Shown here: one piece after another, positions 20,581-31,100 of the stretch
Layout of the letters: every line of letters starts with the position of its first letter
How positions within the stretch are numbered: position 1 is the first letter of the stretch
NCBI GenBank assembly: GCA_963773465.1
Contig: CAVZBF010000001.1
Coordinates: 372,001-436,000, forward strand
Length of the DNA: 64,000 bases
Reading direction: 5' to 3'
From: VBAS01 sp963773465
GTDB lineage: Bacteria; Bacteroidota; Bacteroidia; Chitinophagales; Chitinophagaceae
Translations under genes and position numbers: made by a program
The notes under the pieces: generated by a model
Told to the model about the DNA's origin: nothing
Seen by the model: the letters and a program-made list of their open reading frames with translations, nothing else
Databases searched by the model: none

Positions 20581-22376
20581 AAAAGACAACTGCAATTTTG
20601 TTGCTGCTTTCAATCACCGGCTTATTATCCATCTATGTTGGATGCGATACAAATAAGTCTGATAAGCCTGCGGGTCAATTAACAGGCATCCTCACGTCCC
20701 GGTTACCGAAAAATGTTCTCCAATCCTGCACTCTTAGCCAGAGCCAGTTTAATGAATGGTTTGCCAGCGGCTCGCCTTCAGAAAACGGAACGGTTGTGCC
20801 GGCTAACAGTGTCCTGTTTCCCCATAACAACAATTGCGATTTTTATCAATGGTCGTGGCAAATGTTTTCATGGATGACCTCACCTGTATCAGGTAATACA
20901 TACACCGGTGGCAATACCGTTATGGAATCGAAAGTATTTTATACTGTAACGCCACCGCAGAATGCGCAAGGCCAACGTACTTTAATTCCCCATCAACCGG
21001 GAACTCCACTAAGGGTTTCGGGCAGTATCCCACAATTGGGTCCAAACAGACTTCCCTTGATCCGCGATAAAGAAGGAAACCTGATAGAAGTGGAGCAACA
21101 GGCAACCGGCGTAAAACCTATGTTGCTAAAAGGGAAGCAAAAAGTAATGATCAGCAGTGTTGATATTGATGCTACAGGAAAACCAGTATTCAAAGACGCG
21201 AACGGAAAAGTTATAGAAAATCCAAGAGCCGTTATTACACATAAGGCCGATCCCGATGACATTGCACAGGAATTTAAAACAAGTTCGGGGCAATCTGTAT
21301 TCATCAATTCGGAGGGCAAAATAATTGAAACAGAGCTTGGCCAGGCAGGAGGAAGTAATGCCCTGATGGCGCAGAATGGTTCGTTGGTTTATTATATCAC
21401 CATGGTCAACGATGTATTTGCATTTTATCTTAGCGGAGTAAAGAATGGTGTGCTTTCAGACTCCTTGCAATTTCCAATAACAGCTGCAGATAGAGATAAC
21501 ATCTGTGCCTATGCAAGGGCGAATGGAGCTACACTGCCGGATTCAAATGCGCTTGCCATGGAAATTAAAACATCCTGGATAGAAGCTTCAAAACTACCCG
21601 ACCCGCAGAACTACATAACGATCGATGCTGTCATACCTGTCTATACGAATTCCGGTGATACACTTTGGACCCCCAGTGGAGAAAAAACAGAAAAACTTGC
21701 TTTGCTGGGTGTGCATGTAGTGGGCAGTGTGGCCGGTCATCCTGAAATGATTTGGGCAACATTCGAACATAACAGGAATACACCTAATGATGCCTATCAA
21801 TACCTCAACTCCGATAGCGCTGTTGTCACTCACCCAGCTGATTCCGGGGGCAATTGGACGCTAAGTGCAAGTGCTCCTGTCGCTCAGCCAAACGTAAAAT
21901 TTTTTAAAGCAAACGGAGACACACTGAAAGCCTATCCCGGGCGAACCATCAGCGCAAGCAGCAGTTCACTTGTGTTTACATGGGGCACCCAGACTGGGGT
22001 ATCTCCCAATGCAGAAGATGGGTCTTCGGCCGCATCTAACAGCGAAATACTTTCCATTAACAATACCGTGTTGAATTTTTTGATTGGCAATGACGTGCGA
22101 AAGAATTATATGCTGATCGGCGCCACCTGGACATTTGGTGGTGCGGCACCGAACGGAAATAGCTATTCATATGATCCCACTCATGCAAACGGGGATGCTA
22201 TTGGTACCAGCCTGCTTGCCAATAGTACGATGGAAACTTATTACCAGAGAGATTCTACAAGTTGTTTTTTCTGTCATAATAATGGTAACAGTTTGCTACC
22301 CGGTGACCTGAGTCATGTATATGATGGTATTATACCGTTGTTCAAAACCATAAGTGCAGCAAACAAACCGAAGTAA
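20577..22376 (+). CDS. Lipoprotein with a single C-terminal CxxCH motif, unknown function
   Basis: A 599-residue protein. The N-terminus is a lipoprotein signal (ILLLLSITGLLSIYVGC, Cys at residue 23). The N-terminal domain has the motif DFYQWSWQMFSWMTSP. A central part contains ALLGVHVVGSVAGHPEMIW followed by ATFEHNRNTPNDAYQYL. The C-terminus has TSCFFCHNNGN, one CxxCH typical of a covalently bound c-type haem. It is therefore possibly a membrane-anchored monohaem protein, but no known cytochrome fold is recognised and the motif could be fortuitous. It follows the predicted toxin by 476 nt on the same strand; a functional link is unproven. Confidence 0.75.
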   Translation: MKKTTAILLLLSITGLLSIYVGCDTNKSDKPAGQLTGILTSRLPKNVLQSCTLSQSQFNEWFASGSPSENGTVVPANSVLFPHNNNCDFYQWSWQMFSWMTSPVSGNTYTGGNTVMESKVFYTVTPPQNAQGQRTLIPHQPGTPLRVSGSIPQLGPNRLPLIRDKEGNLIEVEQQATGVKPMLLKGKQKVMISSVDIDATGKPVFKDANGKVIENPRAVITHKADPDDIAQEFKTSSGQSVFINSEGKIIETELGQAGGSNALMAQNGSLVYYITMVNDVFAFYLSGVKNGVLSDSLQFPITAADRDNICAYARANGATLPDSNALAMEIKTSWIEASKLPDPQNYITIDAVIPVYTNSGDTLWTPSGEKTEKLALLGVHVVGSVAGHPEMIWATFEHNRNTPNDAYQYLNSDSAVVTHPADSGGNWTLSASAPVAQPNVKFFKANGDTLKAYPGRTISASSSSLVFTWGTQTGVSPNAEDGSSAASNSEILSINNTVLNFLIGNDVRKNYMLIGATWTFGGAAPNGNSYSYDPTHANGDAIGTSLLANSTMETYYQRDSTSCFFCHNNGNSLLPGDLSHVYDGIIPLFKTISAANKPK

Positions 22377-22392
22377 ATAATCAATTTTTCAG

Positions 22393-22434
22393 GGGAGGGC
22401 ATTCTTTTTTTATAAAGTGTGCCTTCCCTTTTTT
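22393..22434 (+). terminator. Terminator after the CxxCH lipoprotein
   Basis: The stem GGGAGGGCA (22393-22401) pairs with TGCCTTCCC (22420-22428), with one G-T pair, followed by six T. Confidence 0.8.
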
Positions 22435-22501
22435 ATTCATTTGTATTTCTGCATATCCCGTTCGTTTCATTCACCGGATTCTTTGTCATGATGATTTTCT
22501 C

Positions 22502-23875
22502 TTAATCTGTCCAATGCTCCGTAAGCAGATCCAGATAAGTTTGTAATGTATGCAGCAAACTTTCACGGCTTATCCTGTTTGCACGGAAATCATGCGCAAG
22601 CCCGTAACAGAGTGAATCAATTTTCATTTTCCCTTCACCCAAATCATATCCATAAATACTACCAGTGTCGCTTACTAAACGAAATGGGATCTGTAATGAA
22701 GGATCGGGGCGCACAAAATCTTCATCGTGCGGCCAAACGACACCTCCCCAGCGTAAGGGTTTATCAGAGACAAGACTTAGCAGCGGATCATCAAATCTTT
22801 CTTTAATAGTATAGGATTGAAAATCGACAAGTGTTGCATTTGTTGGATCTAATCCTATTTCAGGGGTATGCTGGATATTGATACCATCAAAGATGATCGC
22901 ATCAATCCTTCCTTTACAATGACTGGCCCTTTCAATTTCCATTCTTTCTTTTTCATTAAAAAAATCGACAAGCTGATCACCACATTGTATCCGCAGTTCA
23001 TCGTTTTCTTTTCCTGCTTTAACTTTAACTGTCGTGGCACTATTGACGGAAGTAATTCCATATCTCCGCAGCAATTGTTCTATTTCTAATTGTACAAGCT
23101 GACCGCTTGATCCATATGGGTAAAGTCCAACAGAATTTTTTGGCCTCCTGTGTGCACGTCTTATCATCAACGAAGAAGGAGTAGGAAAAGGCATTCTTCC
23201 ATTTTGTTCATCAAATCCAGGATCAATGATCGCATAGAGCGGTAATGTTTGAATAGCAGTGTTGCTATGCCGGAAGACCCTTTTCAGCAGTTCCTGGATA
23301 ATTAATTCATACAAAGCAAAGCCAAGCCTGTTGATACCGTTGCTGTACGGTGCATTGACTGGCTGCGCACCTGGCGCAACTCCTACACCTTTTACGTCTA
23401 TCAGCCTGCTTTCAAAAACAGTTTGCCGTTTGTTGGCGGGCAAAAGCTTTTTATCATTTTCTTCAATGGAAAATACAAGTGCACGCCTGTAACCCGGTGG
23501 ACGGTATGCTTTCGTTTCTTCGTTTCCTATAACTATCGGCGAATTGACAATAGATTGCTTAGCCTGGTTTTGGGAAATAAAAGCGGTATTGCGCAGCAAC
23601 CATTCGTCGATGATATTTTGAATTGCATTTTGTTTTGCAATACCCTTCAATGATATTAGATAATGAAATTCCTGTTCCAGTACGTGATCAGCAAGTTGTG
23701 GAAAATCATGTTTAAGCAAATCATAATTGGCATAAACAACTCTTGCGTCAATAACACGAACGACAGTCTCAGGAAACACGCCATCCTGACCCAGGTCTTC
23801 TATAGATGTGAGTATAGGACCGGCTGAGAAGTCTTCACCGATTTTATAACAATAGGATTTATTTTTCGAAGACAC
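22502..23875 (-). CDS. Unrecognised 457-residue protein, last gene of the metallophore-type import operon
   Basis: I do not recognise the family. There is no signal peptide or membrane segment, so it is probably cytoplasmic. Conserved-looking motifs are SRLIDVKGVGVAPGAQPV (about residue 158), YSNGINRLGFALYELIIQ, LPLYAIIDPGFD, LMIRRAHRRP, IDAIIFDGINI and NATLVDFQSY. The order Gly-rich 'KGVGVAPG', then 'DGIN', then 'VDFQSY' is faintly reminiscent of SelO/kinase-like folds (HGVxNTDN, DYGP), but that is speculation. It starts 20 nt after the ABC ATPase gene and shares its strand, so it very likely belongs to the same operon. It might modify or release the imported ligand. Confidence 0.8.
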   Translation of the reverse strand: MSSKNKSYCYKIGEDFSAGPILTSIEDLGQDGVFPETVVRVIDARVVYANYDLLKHDFPQLADHVLEQEFHYLISLKGIAKQNAIQNIIDEWLLRNTAFISQNQAKQSIVNSPIVIGNEETKAYRPPGYRRALVFSIEENDKKLLPANKRQTVFESRLIDVKGVGVAPGAQPVNAPYSNGINRLGFALYELIIQELLKRVFRHSNTAIQTLPLYAIIDPGFDEQNGRMPFPTPSSLMIRRAHRRPKNSVGLYPYGSSGQLVQLEIEQLLRRYGITSVNSATTVKVKAGKENDELRIQCGDQLVDFFNEKERMEIERASHCKGRIDAIIFDGINIQHTPEIGLDPTNATLVDFQSYTIKERFDDPLLSLVSDKPLRWGGVVWPHDEDFVRPDPSLQIPFRLVSDTGSIYGYDLGEGKMKIDSLCYGLAHDFRANRISRESLLHTLQTYLDLLTEHWTD

Positions 23876-23895
23876 GAAGAATTGAATTTATTTTT

Positions 23896-24630
23896 TTAAT
23901 CAAACAATGCAACTACAGAAGTGATCCGGCCATTGACCATAACTTTTCTTAATTGCATCCCATATAAGTCTGATAATATTTTGTCGGTGATCATATCTTC
24001 TGTAGTGCCATACAGGTAATCATCAAGCCCCCGTAAAATCAGTGCTTTGTCGGCAATATGTATAACATGATTGGGATCATGCGTAGAAAAAATAGCCGTC
24101 GTATTTGTTTCTTTTAATGCGCTGATGATCGATAAAATATTATTTTGATTGCCGTAGTCAAGCGATGAACAAGGTTCATCAAAGACGATACATTTACTGC
24201 CGACGGTCAATGCCCGGGCGATCAAAACCAGTTGTTGCTGACCACCGCTGAGTTCGGAAAATAATTTCTCAAGAAGATCTGTAATGCCCAATCGTTCGGC
24301 ACATTTCCTCGCGGTTTCATAATCCGATCTCTTAGGCATTGAGAATGAACCTATATATTTATAGCGGCCCATCACGATAGCATCCAGCACCGTCATGTCG
24401 TAAATGAAATTTACTTTTTGAGGAACATAGCCTACGGGATGAATGACATCGATCTTACCTTTTTGCGGTTTATAGATCGCGGTGATACATTTAATAAGCG
24501 TTGTCTTGCCGCTGCCATTCTTTCCCAGAACAGCACATACTTCACCCTGGGTAACTGAAAAAGAAATATCCCTGAAAACAGGTTGCTTGCTGTTCGGATA
24601 AGTGAATTCTATTTTTTCAACGTTAAGCAT
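23896..24630 (-). CDS. ABC transporter ATP-binding protein, FecE/BtuD type
   Basis: A 244-residue cytoplasmic ATPase that powers import of iron-siderophore, haem or cobalamin-type ligands. Walker A GKNGSGKT is at residues 36-43, the signature is LSGGQQQLVLIARAL, and Walker B is CIVFDEPCSSLD, followed by the H-loop STHDPNHV. All catalytic residues are present. It lies 5 nt after the permease gene and 20 nt before the 457-residue gene. The ligand cannot be read from the ATPase. Confidence 0.95.
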   Translation of the reverse strand: MLNVEKIEFTYPNSKQPVFRDISFSVTQGEVCAVLGKNGSGKTTLIKCITAIYKPQKGKIDVIHPVGYVPQKVNFIYDMTVLDAIVMGRYKYIGSFSMPKRSDYETARKCAERLGITDLLEKLFSELSGGQQQLVLIARALTVGSKCIVFDEPCSSLDYGNQNNILSIISALKETNTTAIFSTHDPNHVIHIADKALILRGLDDYLYGTTEDMITDKILSDLYGMQLRKVMVNGRITSVVALFD

Positions 24631-24635
24631 AATTA

Positions 24636-25646
24636 TTACTTGTTGTTTAATTTCCGCGTATGTATTAAATACGCCAATACCGGTGCTCCCACTAACGCAG
24701 ACAAAATACCAATAGGAACTTCACCAAAAGAAGAAATTCGAACCAGGGTATCTGCGATCACAAGATAAATAGCACCGATAAGTGCTGAAGTAACGATCAG
24801 ATTCCTGTAATCGGATCCGGTGATCAACCGTGCAATATGTGGAACCACGAGACCTACCCAGGCGATAGTTCCGCTTACGGATACTGCAGCAGCAGTCATT
24901 AAAGTAGTTAACGCCAGGAATAAAAATCGTAAGCGGACAACTTCAACGCCAAGCCCGGAAGCTTCTTCATCACCGAGAGCAAGCAGGTTGATCACATACC
25001 GGCTTTTGAATATAATAAAGAAACATGCCAGTGAAATACTTCCGAGTATAAGAACCTTATACATGGTTGCGCCGTTGAAGCTGCCCATTAGCCAATAAAC
25101 GATTACGGGTAAAGTATCTCTTGGATCGGCAATAAAGGTAACGATGGAAACCAGTGCAGTGAAAAATGCTCCCGTTACTATACCGCCGAGAATAATGGAC
25201 AACATATTTTTGCTGCCTACTTTTCCGGCAATGCTCATCGTAATTAAAAGAGAAAGTACACCGCATGCAAAAGAAAAAACCATTACCACAATTGCATTCA
25301 ATGCTAACAAAATAGCCAGCACTGCCCCAAATGATGCGCCCGATGATACGCCGATCATACTGGGACCCACCAAAGGATTTCTAAAAACACCCTGCAGCAC
25401 TGCGCCCGACACGGAAAGCGCCATCCCGGTAAATGCTGCCAATAGAATTCTTGGCAGCCGTAACTGAAATACCACCTTGTATTCAACTGAATTGTCAGCA
25501 GATGTTGATTGAGTAATTCCTGCCCAGATAGTGCGGCATAATTTTTCAAATGGAATAGTGTAGCGGCCCATCATCAATGCCATGCAAATAGAAAGAACTA
25601 AAGCAACTATTAAAAGCACCTGGAAAGCGGTTTGCTTTTTTGCCAT
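24636..25646 (-). CDS. ABC transporter permease, FecCD/BtuC family
   Basis: The start is placed at ATG 25646 (MAKKQTAFQVLLIVALVLSI), one base after the stop of the binding-protein gene; the longer frame from 25691 would overlap it. The product is 336 residues with about ten transmembrane helices and family motifs RLPRILLAAFTGMALSVSG, GVFRNPLVGPSMIGVSSGA and WVGLVVPHIARLITGSDYR. It forms the inner-membrane channel for metal-chelate or corrinoid import with the ATPase that follows. Confidence 0.95.
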   Translation of the reverse strand: MAKKQTAFQVLLIVALVLSICMALMMGRYTIPFEKLCRTIWAGITQSTSADNSVEYKVVFQLRLPRILLAAFTGMALSVSGAVLQGVFRNPLVGPSMIGVSSGASFGAVLAILLALNAIVVMVFSFACGVLSLLITMSIAGKVGSKNMLSIILGGIVTGAFFTALVSIVTFIADPRDTLPVIVYWLMGSFNGATMYKVLILGSISLACFFIIFKSRYVINLLALGDEEASGLGVEVVRLRFLFLALTTLMTAAAVSVSGTIAWVGLVVPHIARLITGSDYRNLIVTSALIGAIYLVIADTLVRISSFGEVPIGILSALVGAPVLAYLIHTRKLNNK

Positions 25647-25647
25647 G

Positions 25648-26715
25648 TTATCTTGTGCGTTTAAGATCTTTATACAAGGGTGATGCTTCATTCTCTGCCC
25701 GGAACAACACTTTATCGATGTCTTCTTCTGTCAGTTTAATTTTATATAGCCATAAATAAGATGCCCGTATATTTTCCCGTATATCATAATCAAAAAAATC
25801 CGGTTGAATAATTTCGGCAAGCCATTTCCAGGTAAGTACGGATTCATTACTTGCCCAATGAGGCATTTTAAGAACACGTTTGTTTCGCACAGCGCTTACA
25901 TTGGCTAAGATCGGGTTTTGATAAATATCTTCCGGATCAAGATTGTTGATCCACCCTCCGAAAAGAATAATGTCCGGATCCCATTCGAGTATTTGTTCAA
26001 TATTTACGCTCCGGTCAATACCCAGGCCGGCACCCATGTTGCGTCCACCTGCCAGCCCGATACAAAAATTTTCATAACATTTTTCTCCGCCCACACGAAG
26101 TGTTTCATAATTGTACAGGAAGATCACTTTCGGTTTGTCTTTGTAAGGAATACTATTGCTAATCATCTTTATTTGCTTCAGCGAACTATCCCGCAATTGT
26201 ATAATACTATCCGCCATTGTCTCCCGGCCGATCGCTTTGGCCACTATACCTACCATCTCACGATCGTTTTGATCACTACCATCATAGGTTAGGCCCATCA
26301 CATTGTATCCGAAACTTTCCATTTGCGCTATCGCTTCCGGATACCTGTTCCAATTCAGGATCAGGTCAGGCTTCAGCTTGATAATTTCTTCCATGTTCGG
26401 CGCAAATGCTTTGGCGCAAACATTGCCCGATATCTTTTGAATGCCCGGAAAATAACTGTTCAGCAAATTAGATTGCATGCCGATCTTGAAATCAGGATGA
26501 AGACCAACCAATCTTTTTTCACTGCCATCGAGACCCAATATAATCACCGGTATCGGGTGCTTGCAAAGACTGATGATACTCTTAACGCTGTCTGAATGCA
26601 ATGAATCATGCGTACCCGTCATTGCAATACCGGGTGAATCTGTTTTTGTTGACCCGGTATAATAAATGATACAACAAAGGACCGCAATGAAAATCAGTAA
26701 AAAGATCTTTTTCAT
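25648..26715 (-). CDS. Periplasmic binding protein of the FecB/BtuF (Peripla_BP_2) type
   Basis: A 355-residue protein with an N-terminal hydrophobic signal (IFLLIFIAVLCCIIYYTG). The two-lobed binding fold is shown by RLVGLHPDFK, NMEEIIKLKPDLILNW, a long connecting helix DREMVGIVAKAIGRE, NIEQILEWDPDIILFGG and a C-terminal helix WLAEIIQP. Proteins of this group deliver siderophores, haem or cobalamin to FecCD-type permeases. The gene is directly between the SusD gene and the permease, so the operon links outer-membrane and inner-membrane steps. The mature part reaches a conserved 'NYET..VGGEKCYENF' segment that could hold a ligand contact. Confidence 0.92.
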   Translation of the reverse strand: MKKIFLLIFIAVLCCIIYYTGSTKTDSPGIAMTGTHDSLHSDSVKSIISLCKHPIPVIILGLDGSEKRLVGLHPDFKIGMQSNLLNSYFPGIQKISGNVCAKAFAPNMEEIIKLKPDLILNWNRYPEAIAQMESFGYNVMGLTYDGSDQNDREMVGIVAKAIGRETMADSIIQLRDSSLKQIKMISNSIPYKDKPKVIFLYNYETLRVGGEKCYENFCIGLAGGRNMGAGLGIDRSVNIEQILEWDPDIILFGGWINNLDPEDIYQNPILANVSAVRNKRVLKMPHWASNESVLTWKWLAEIIQPDFFDYDIRENIRASYLWLYKIKLTEEDIDKVLFRAENEASPLYKDLKRTR

Positions 26716-26739
26716 AAAATGATCAGGTTGCCATCTAAG

Positions 26740-28182
26740 TTACTGGTTCCACCAAAGTTTTTGATAAAGATTTGTATGTGGTGTATTCGGATTTGTACTC
26801 AATTCATTTTGCGGATAGAGCCCTCTCCACGCAAAGCTGGTTGCTACGGGTATACCATTATCATTCGTCGGTATTTTTTGATAAACCGGGTATTGATAAT
26901 TATGACGCCTCACGTCCACCCAACTTTCTACATTCACCGGGAACATACCAATATATTTTTGCGTCATTATTTTCGGGAGAGTAATACTTGCAGAGGTTTC
27001 CTGTGCATTGGCCAGTTTATAAGCATCTATTTTTTGCAAATACTGCGTCAGGGCCGTGCCGCTCACCGTACCGATATACCATGCAGATACCTTATCGATA
27101 GATGCAATTATTCCTTTATTATGAGCATCAGCAGCTCTTGGCAGATCTCCTTTTCTAAATGCTGCTTCCGCTTCGATAAAACGGAATTCTGTATAAGTAG
27201 CTATATGCATTGGTGATTCTTTCTTATCAAAGTAACCACCCAGTCTTGAATACGTCTGTATCAAATTGCCGGAAGTAGGGCTGCTATTTTCCTTTCCTCT
27301 ATAAGTGCCGTCACTCAGCGCCTTTGTAAAATAATTTTCTTTTCTGGGGTCATTTGTCGTTACGAGTAAATTCATAAAATCATAAGAGGCCAATATCCAG
27401 GGATTCTGTGTATAGAAACCGGACCATGGATTATCTTTTCCCGAATTCTTGTAGGGATAAACAAAATCACCAACCGATGAAGTAAATCCTGCTGCTAATG
27501 CTTTGTCAATATATTTTAGCGTTTCTGCAGCCGAACCTGCCGGGTCTTTAATGCTTAAGTGATTGTGATAACGGGCCAGCAGCAAATAAGCGACCGCTTT
27601 CCATTTTTGAATGTTTCCATTAAAAATAAAATCCTCGTTTCCTAAAGCGCTGACGGGTGCTTTATCAAGTTCAATAATACTTTGCTCCAATAAAGAAAAG
27701 ATAGAATTATAAATGTTTGCCTGCGAGTCAAAATGCGGTGTTGGTATTGCGGGGCCCTGTAGTGCTTCCGAGTATGGGACATCGCCATATATATCCGTTA
27801 AATATCCTAATGTGTGTGCCGTTAAAATTTTTGCCACTGCCACATGATGCCACAAGCCTTGTGTTGTTCCCCTGGTGATCACATCTTTTGCATCGAAGAG
27901 GCCGTTATAAATTTTATCCCAATCGGAATCCCTGTTAGTGATCTCATCCCATTGATCATAAAAATTCTGGGCACCGGCAAAAGCCCGGATAAATGTGCCG
28001 CTCATATAATCATAACTCTCTTCTGTTCTTGAATATTCTGAAAGGATGTTATCCTCTGCTGCGGTCAACACCAACTTTACATCCGCAGTCACCGGGTTGT
28101 TGGGATCGGTATTCAATTCTTCAAAATTTTTTTTACAACTGAAGAAAAGAAAGATCGTAAGTAAAGGGAATAATTTTTTCAT
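26740..28182 (-). CDS. SusD/RagB-family lipoprotein of the metallophore-type operon
   Basis: A 480-residue protein with a lipoprotein signal (LTIFLFFSCKKNFEEL, Cys at about residue 16), the usual ELNTDPNNP start and helical TPR-like segments (AVAYLLLARYHNHLSI). The C-terminal part ITLPKIMTQKYIGMF to WVDVRRHNY matches SusD-like_2 proteins. It caps the SusC-type receptor encoded 9 nt upstream. SusD proteins usually serve glycan uptake; finding one with an ABC metal-chelate importer suggests a non-glycan substrate. The gap to the binding-protein gene is 24 nt. Confidence 0.92.
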   Translation of the reverse strand: MKKLFPLLTIFLFFSCKKNFEELNTDPNNPVTADVKLVLTAAEDNILSEYSRTEESYDYMSGTFIRAFAGAQNFYDQWDEITNRDSDWDKIYNGLFDAKDVITRGTTQGLWHHVAVAKILTAHTLGYLTDIYGDVPYSEALQGPAIPTPHFDSQANIYNSIFSLLEQSIIELDKAPVSALGNEDFIFNGNIQKWKAVAYLLLARYHNHLSIKDPAGSAAETLKYIDKALAAGFTSSVGDFVYPYKNSGKDNPWSGFYTQNPWILASYDFMNLLVTTNDPRKENYFTKALSDGTYRGKENSSPTSGNLIQTYSRLGGYFDKKESPMHIATYTEFRFIEAEAAFRKGDLPRAADAHNKGIIASIDKVSAWYIGTVSGTALTQYLQKIDAYKLANAQETSASITLPKIMTQKYIGMFPVNVESWVDVRRHNYQYPVYQKIPTNDNGIPVATSFAWRGLYPQNELSTNPNTPHTNLYQKLWWNQ

Positions 28183-28191
28183 GATGAATAT

Positions 28192-31100
28192 TTAAAAATT
28201 CATTTTTAAAGAGAAACTATAGCTTTTAGTTCCGGGCACACCAAACATATCGATCACCTGTACATTGCCCGGGCCTAGTACACTGGCCGATTCCGGATCG
28301 ACTCCGCTGTACTTTGTGCTCATCCAAAGATTGCGTGCGGAGGCTGTGACCATAATTCTTTTTATAAAAATATTCTTCAGCCAATCGGGATTGAGACGAT
28401 AACTGAGCGATACATTGCGCAAGCGAACCCAGGAAGCTTTTTCCATTCCCGGTTCATCTACAAAACTGAGTTTCGTTCTATAATAGTCTTCCGATAAGGT
28501 CACTTCTTTTTTGTTGGCAGCGCCGGTAGATTTTACGATCCCTGCGAATATCATTTTTGTTCCAATGTTTTCCACGTCAATGTCACTGCCATAAGACCAC
28601 ATAGCAAGCCTCGATTCGTTAAGCAACCATCCGCCCTGTTTAGTATCAAATAAAAAACCCAGGCTCCAGTTTTTATAACTTAAGGTATTGGAAAAATTGA
28701 GGCTCCAGTCAGGATTTGGATCACCCATTATTTTTTGATCGGTGGATTTTATCGGGAATCCATCATCACCGATCAGCAGTTTATCATTGGCATCTCTCTC
28801 ATAATAAGAGCCACTCAAACTTCCATATGAATAACCCGGTTTAACAAGTATGTTGGCGCCAAACCATGCAGACTGACCGATGATGATCTCTTTCAAACCG
28901 TCTGGTATTGCCAGCACCTCGTTCCGGTTTTTTGTAAAATTGAAACCGGCATCCCAATTCCAGTTTTTCTTCTTTCGCAATATGTTGGAAATTGAAACAG
29001 TGGCTTCCAATCCTTTGTTCTCGATAGTTCCTGCATTCAGGATATAAGAAGAATAGCCGGTACTGCCCGGCAAAGTTGCCGATGCTATTTGGTCTCTTGT
29101 CGTCCGTTTATACCAGGTTAAATTCACGTTGAACAATTCATCCAGCAAAACCAGGTCAATGCCCATTTCAAAAGAAGTAGATATTTCAGGCCTGATATTT
29201 TTATTCTTAGCAACATTGGCTATCGAAAAAGCTGATTGTCCTGCCACGATATTACTCAGGTAATAAGTATTCGTCGTAGAATAAACATGGGCATCATTTC
29301 CTATTTTGGCAAGCGATGCTCTTACCTTTCCAATATCCAGCCAAACGGGCTTGATAAATTCAGAGAAAACTAATCCTGCGCTTACTGAAGGATATAAATA
29401 AGAATTATGGTTTTTCGGCAATGTAGATGACCAATCGTTTCGTGCGGAAAATTCCATGAATAAAAACTTTTTATACTCAAGGTCCAGTTGTGCGAATACA
29501 CCGATAATCCTGCGGTTGATAATCGTATTGGTTACCGTAACCGTTCTTGCATTGGAGATATCATTGAAATTTCTAAGGTTCAGTCGTTGCCCATATATAT
29601 AAGAACGATCATAGTGTTCATCGATAATATTGTTGCCGAGCAGGTAATTTATTTTGAGATTGTTGTTAAAAAAGTTTTTGTTTCCCCACAAAAAAAGATC
29701 TGAATTAATATTCCTGGAGTTAATATAAATATCGTAGATATCTCCGTCGGCTACAAAAGGCGAACCGATCGGGCGGACACGTTTTCTTTTTTCATTGAAA
29801 TTATCTATTCCGAGTCTGTAACTTAAGTCAAGGCTTCGTGTGATCTTATATTCCAGGCCAACATTCCCGATCAGCCGGTTGAGGTTACTGGTTTCCTTTT
29901 CCTCCTTCACGATCCAAACCGGCGTAGTTTTAAAATTTGATTTTGAATAAAAAGTTGTATTCCCCTGGCCGTCTTTCCATGGTCCATTGATATCATATAC
30001 GGAATTGAAAATGGTACTTAAAGCATATGCCGGGCCTCTATAGCCTGTTGGAAAAACGATCATATCGGATCCAATATAATTAGCACTTACATTCACCGTC
30101 AGCCGATCGGTTGGATGATAGTCTCCTTTAATGAAAAAAGAACGTTTCTTGTAAGAATCGTCAGGGATGATAGAACGCTGATCGATATTAGTAACAGAAG
30201 CGAAAAGATTTCCCTTGTCATTGCCGGCAGAAAAGCTAAGTATATTTTTGGTGGTGACTCCTGTTCTCCAAAAATCGTCATAATAGTTTGAGTAATTCGG
30301 GATGGGCTTACCCGACACATCTTCGACGGTGCCGTTCATATCGAGGTCAATAATAGTTCCGGCCGGAAACACAGGATTATCAGCGTAAGCAGGACCATAT
30401 TTGCGGAGGTTGCTGTAACTATAAACACCTCCTGATCCCTGGGTGAATCTATGCTGGATCTTTGGAGTCTTGCCTACTTTAGCAATTTCAACAATGGAGA
30501 GAAGAGAAATATCAAACCCCTTTTTCCCGCTTTTAGTTTTGATAAGGATCACACCATTGTTAGCCCTGCTACCATACATGGCTGTAGCTGCACCTCCTTT
30601 TAAGATTGAAATAGATTCTATATCAAATTGATTGATATCGATAGCCCTGTTCGTTCCCCTGTAAATAGTATATGCATCACGATAGTCAGCCAGGTTGCCT
30701 CCCGAATTACTCGGATCGGTTTGGTTACTGACCGGGATACCATCTACAATAAATAAGGGTTGGTTATTGCCGCTTATACTGGAGTATCCTCTTATAACAA
30801 TATTGGATCCTCCCCCGGCTCCACCACCGGCAGGAGTGATATCAACACCGGCAAATTTTCCACTTAAAGCATTCACAATATTTGATTCGCCTGTATTCTC
30901 CAATTCATCGCCGCCCAGGTTCTGGGCGGAATAACCCAATTTTATTTTTTCTTTCTTTCTTCCGAAAGCAGTTATTATCACATTGGCCAATGAAATACCT
31001 TCCGGAACCAACCGTACATTGATCTCATTGGTGGTTCCTACAGTGACCTGTTCGCGTTTCATTCCAATCATTGAAAATTCCAACACATCTCCTTGCGAAG

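Noticed and set aside
28182..28192. Glycan polysaccharide-utilisation locus for the SusCD pair at 26.7-31.3 kb
   Set aside because: No glycoside hydrolase, sulfatase or polysaccharide lyase gene lies in the operon; the partner genes form a metal-chelate-type ABC importer.
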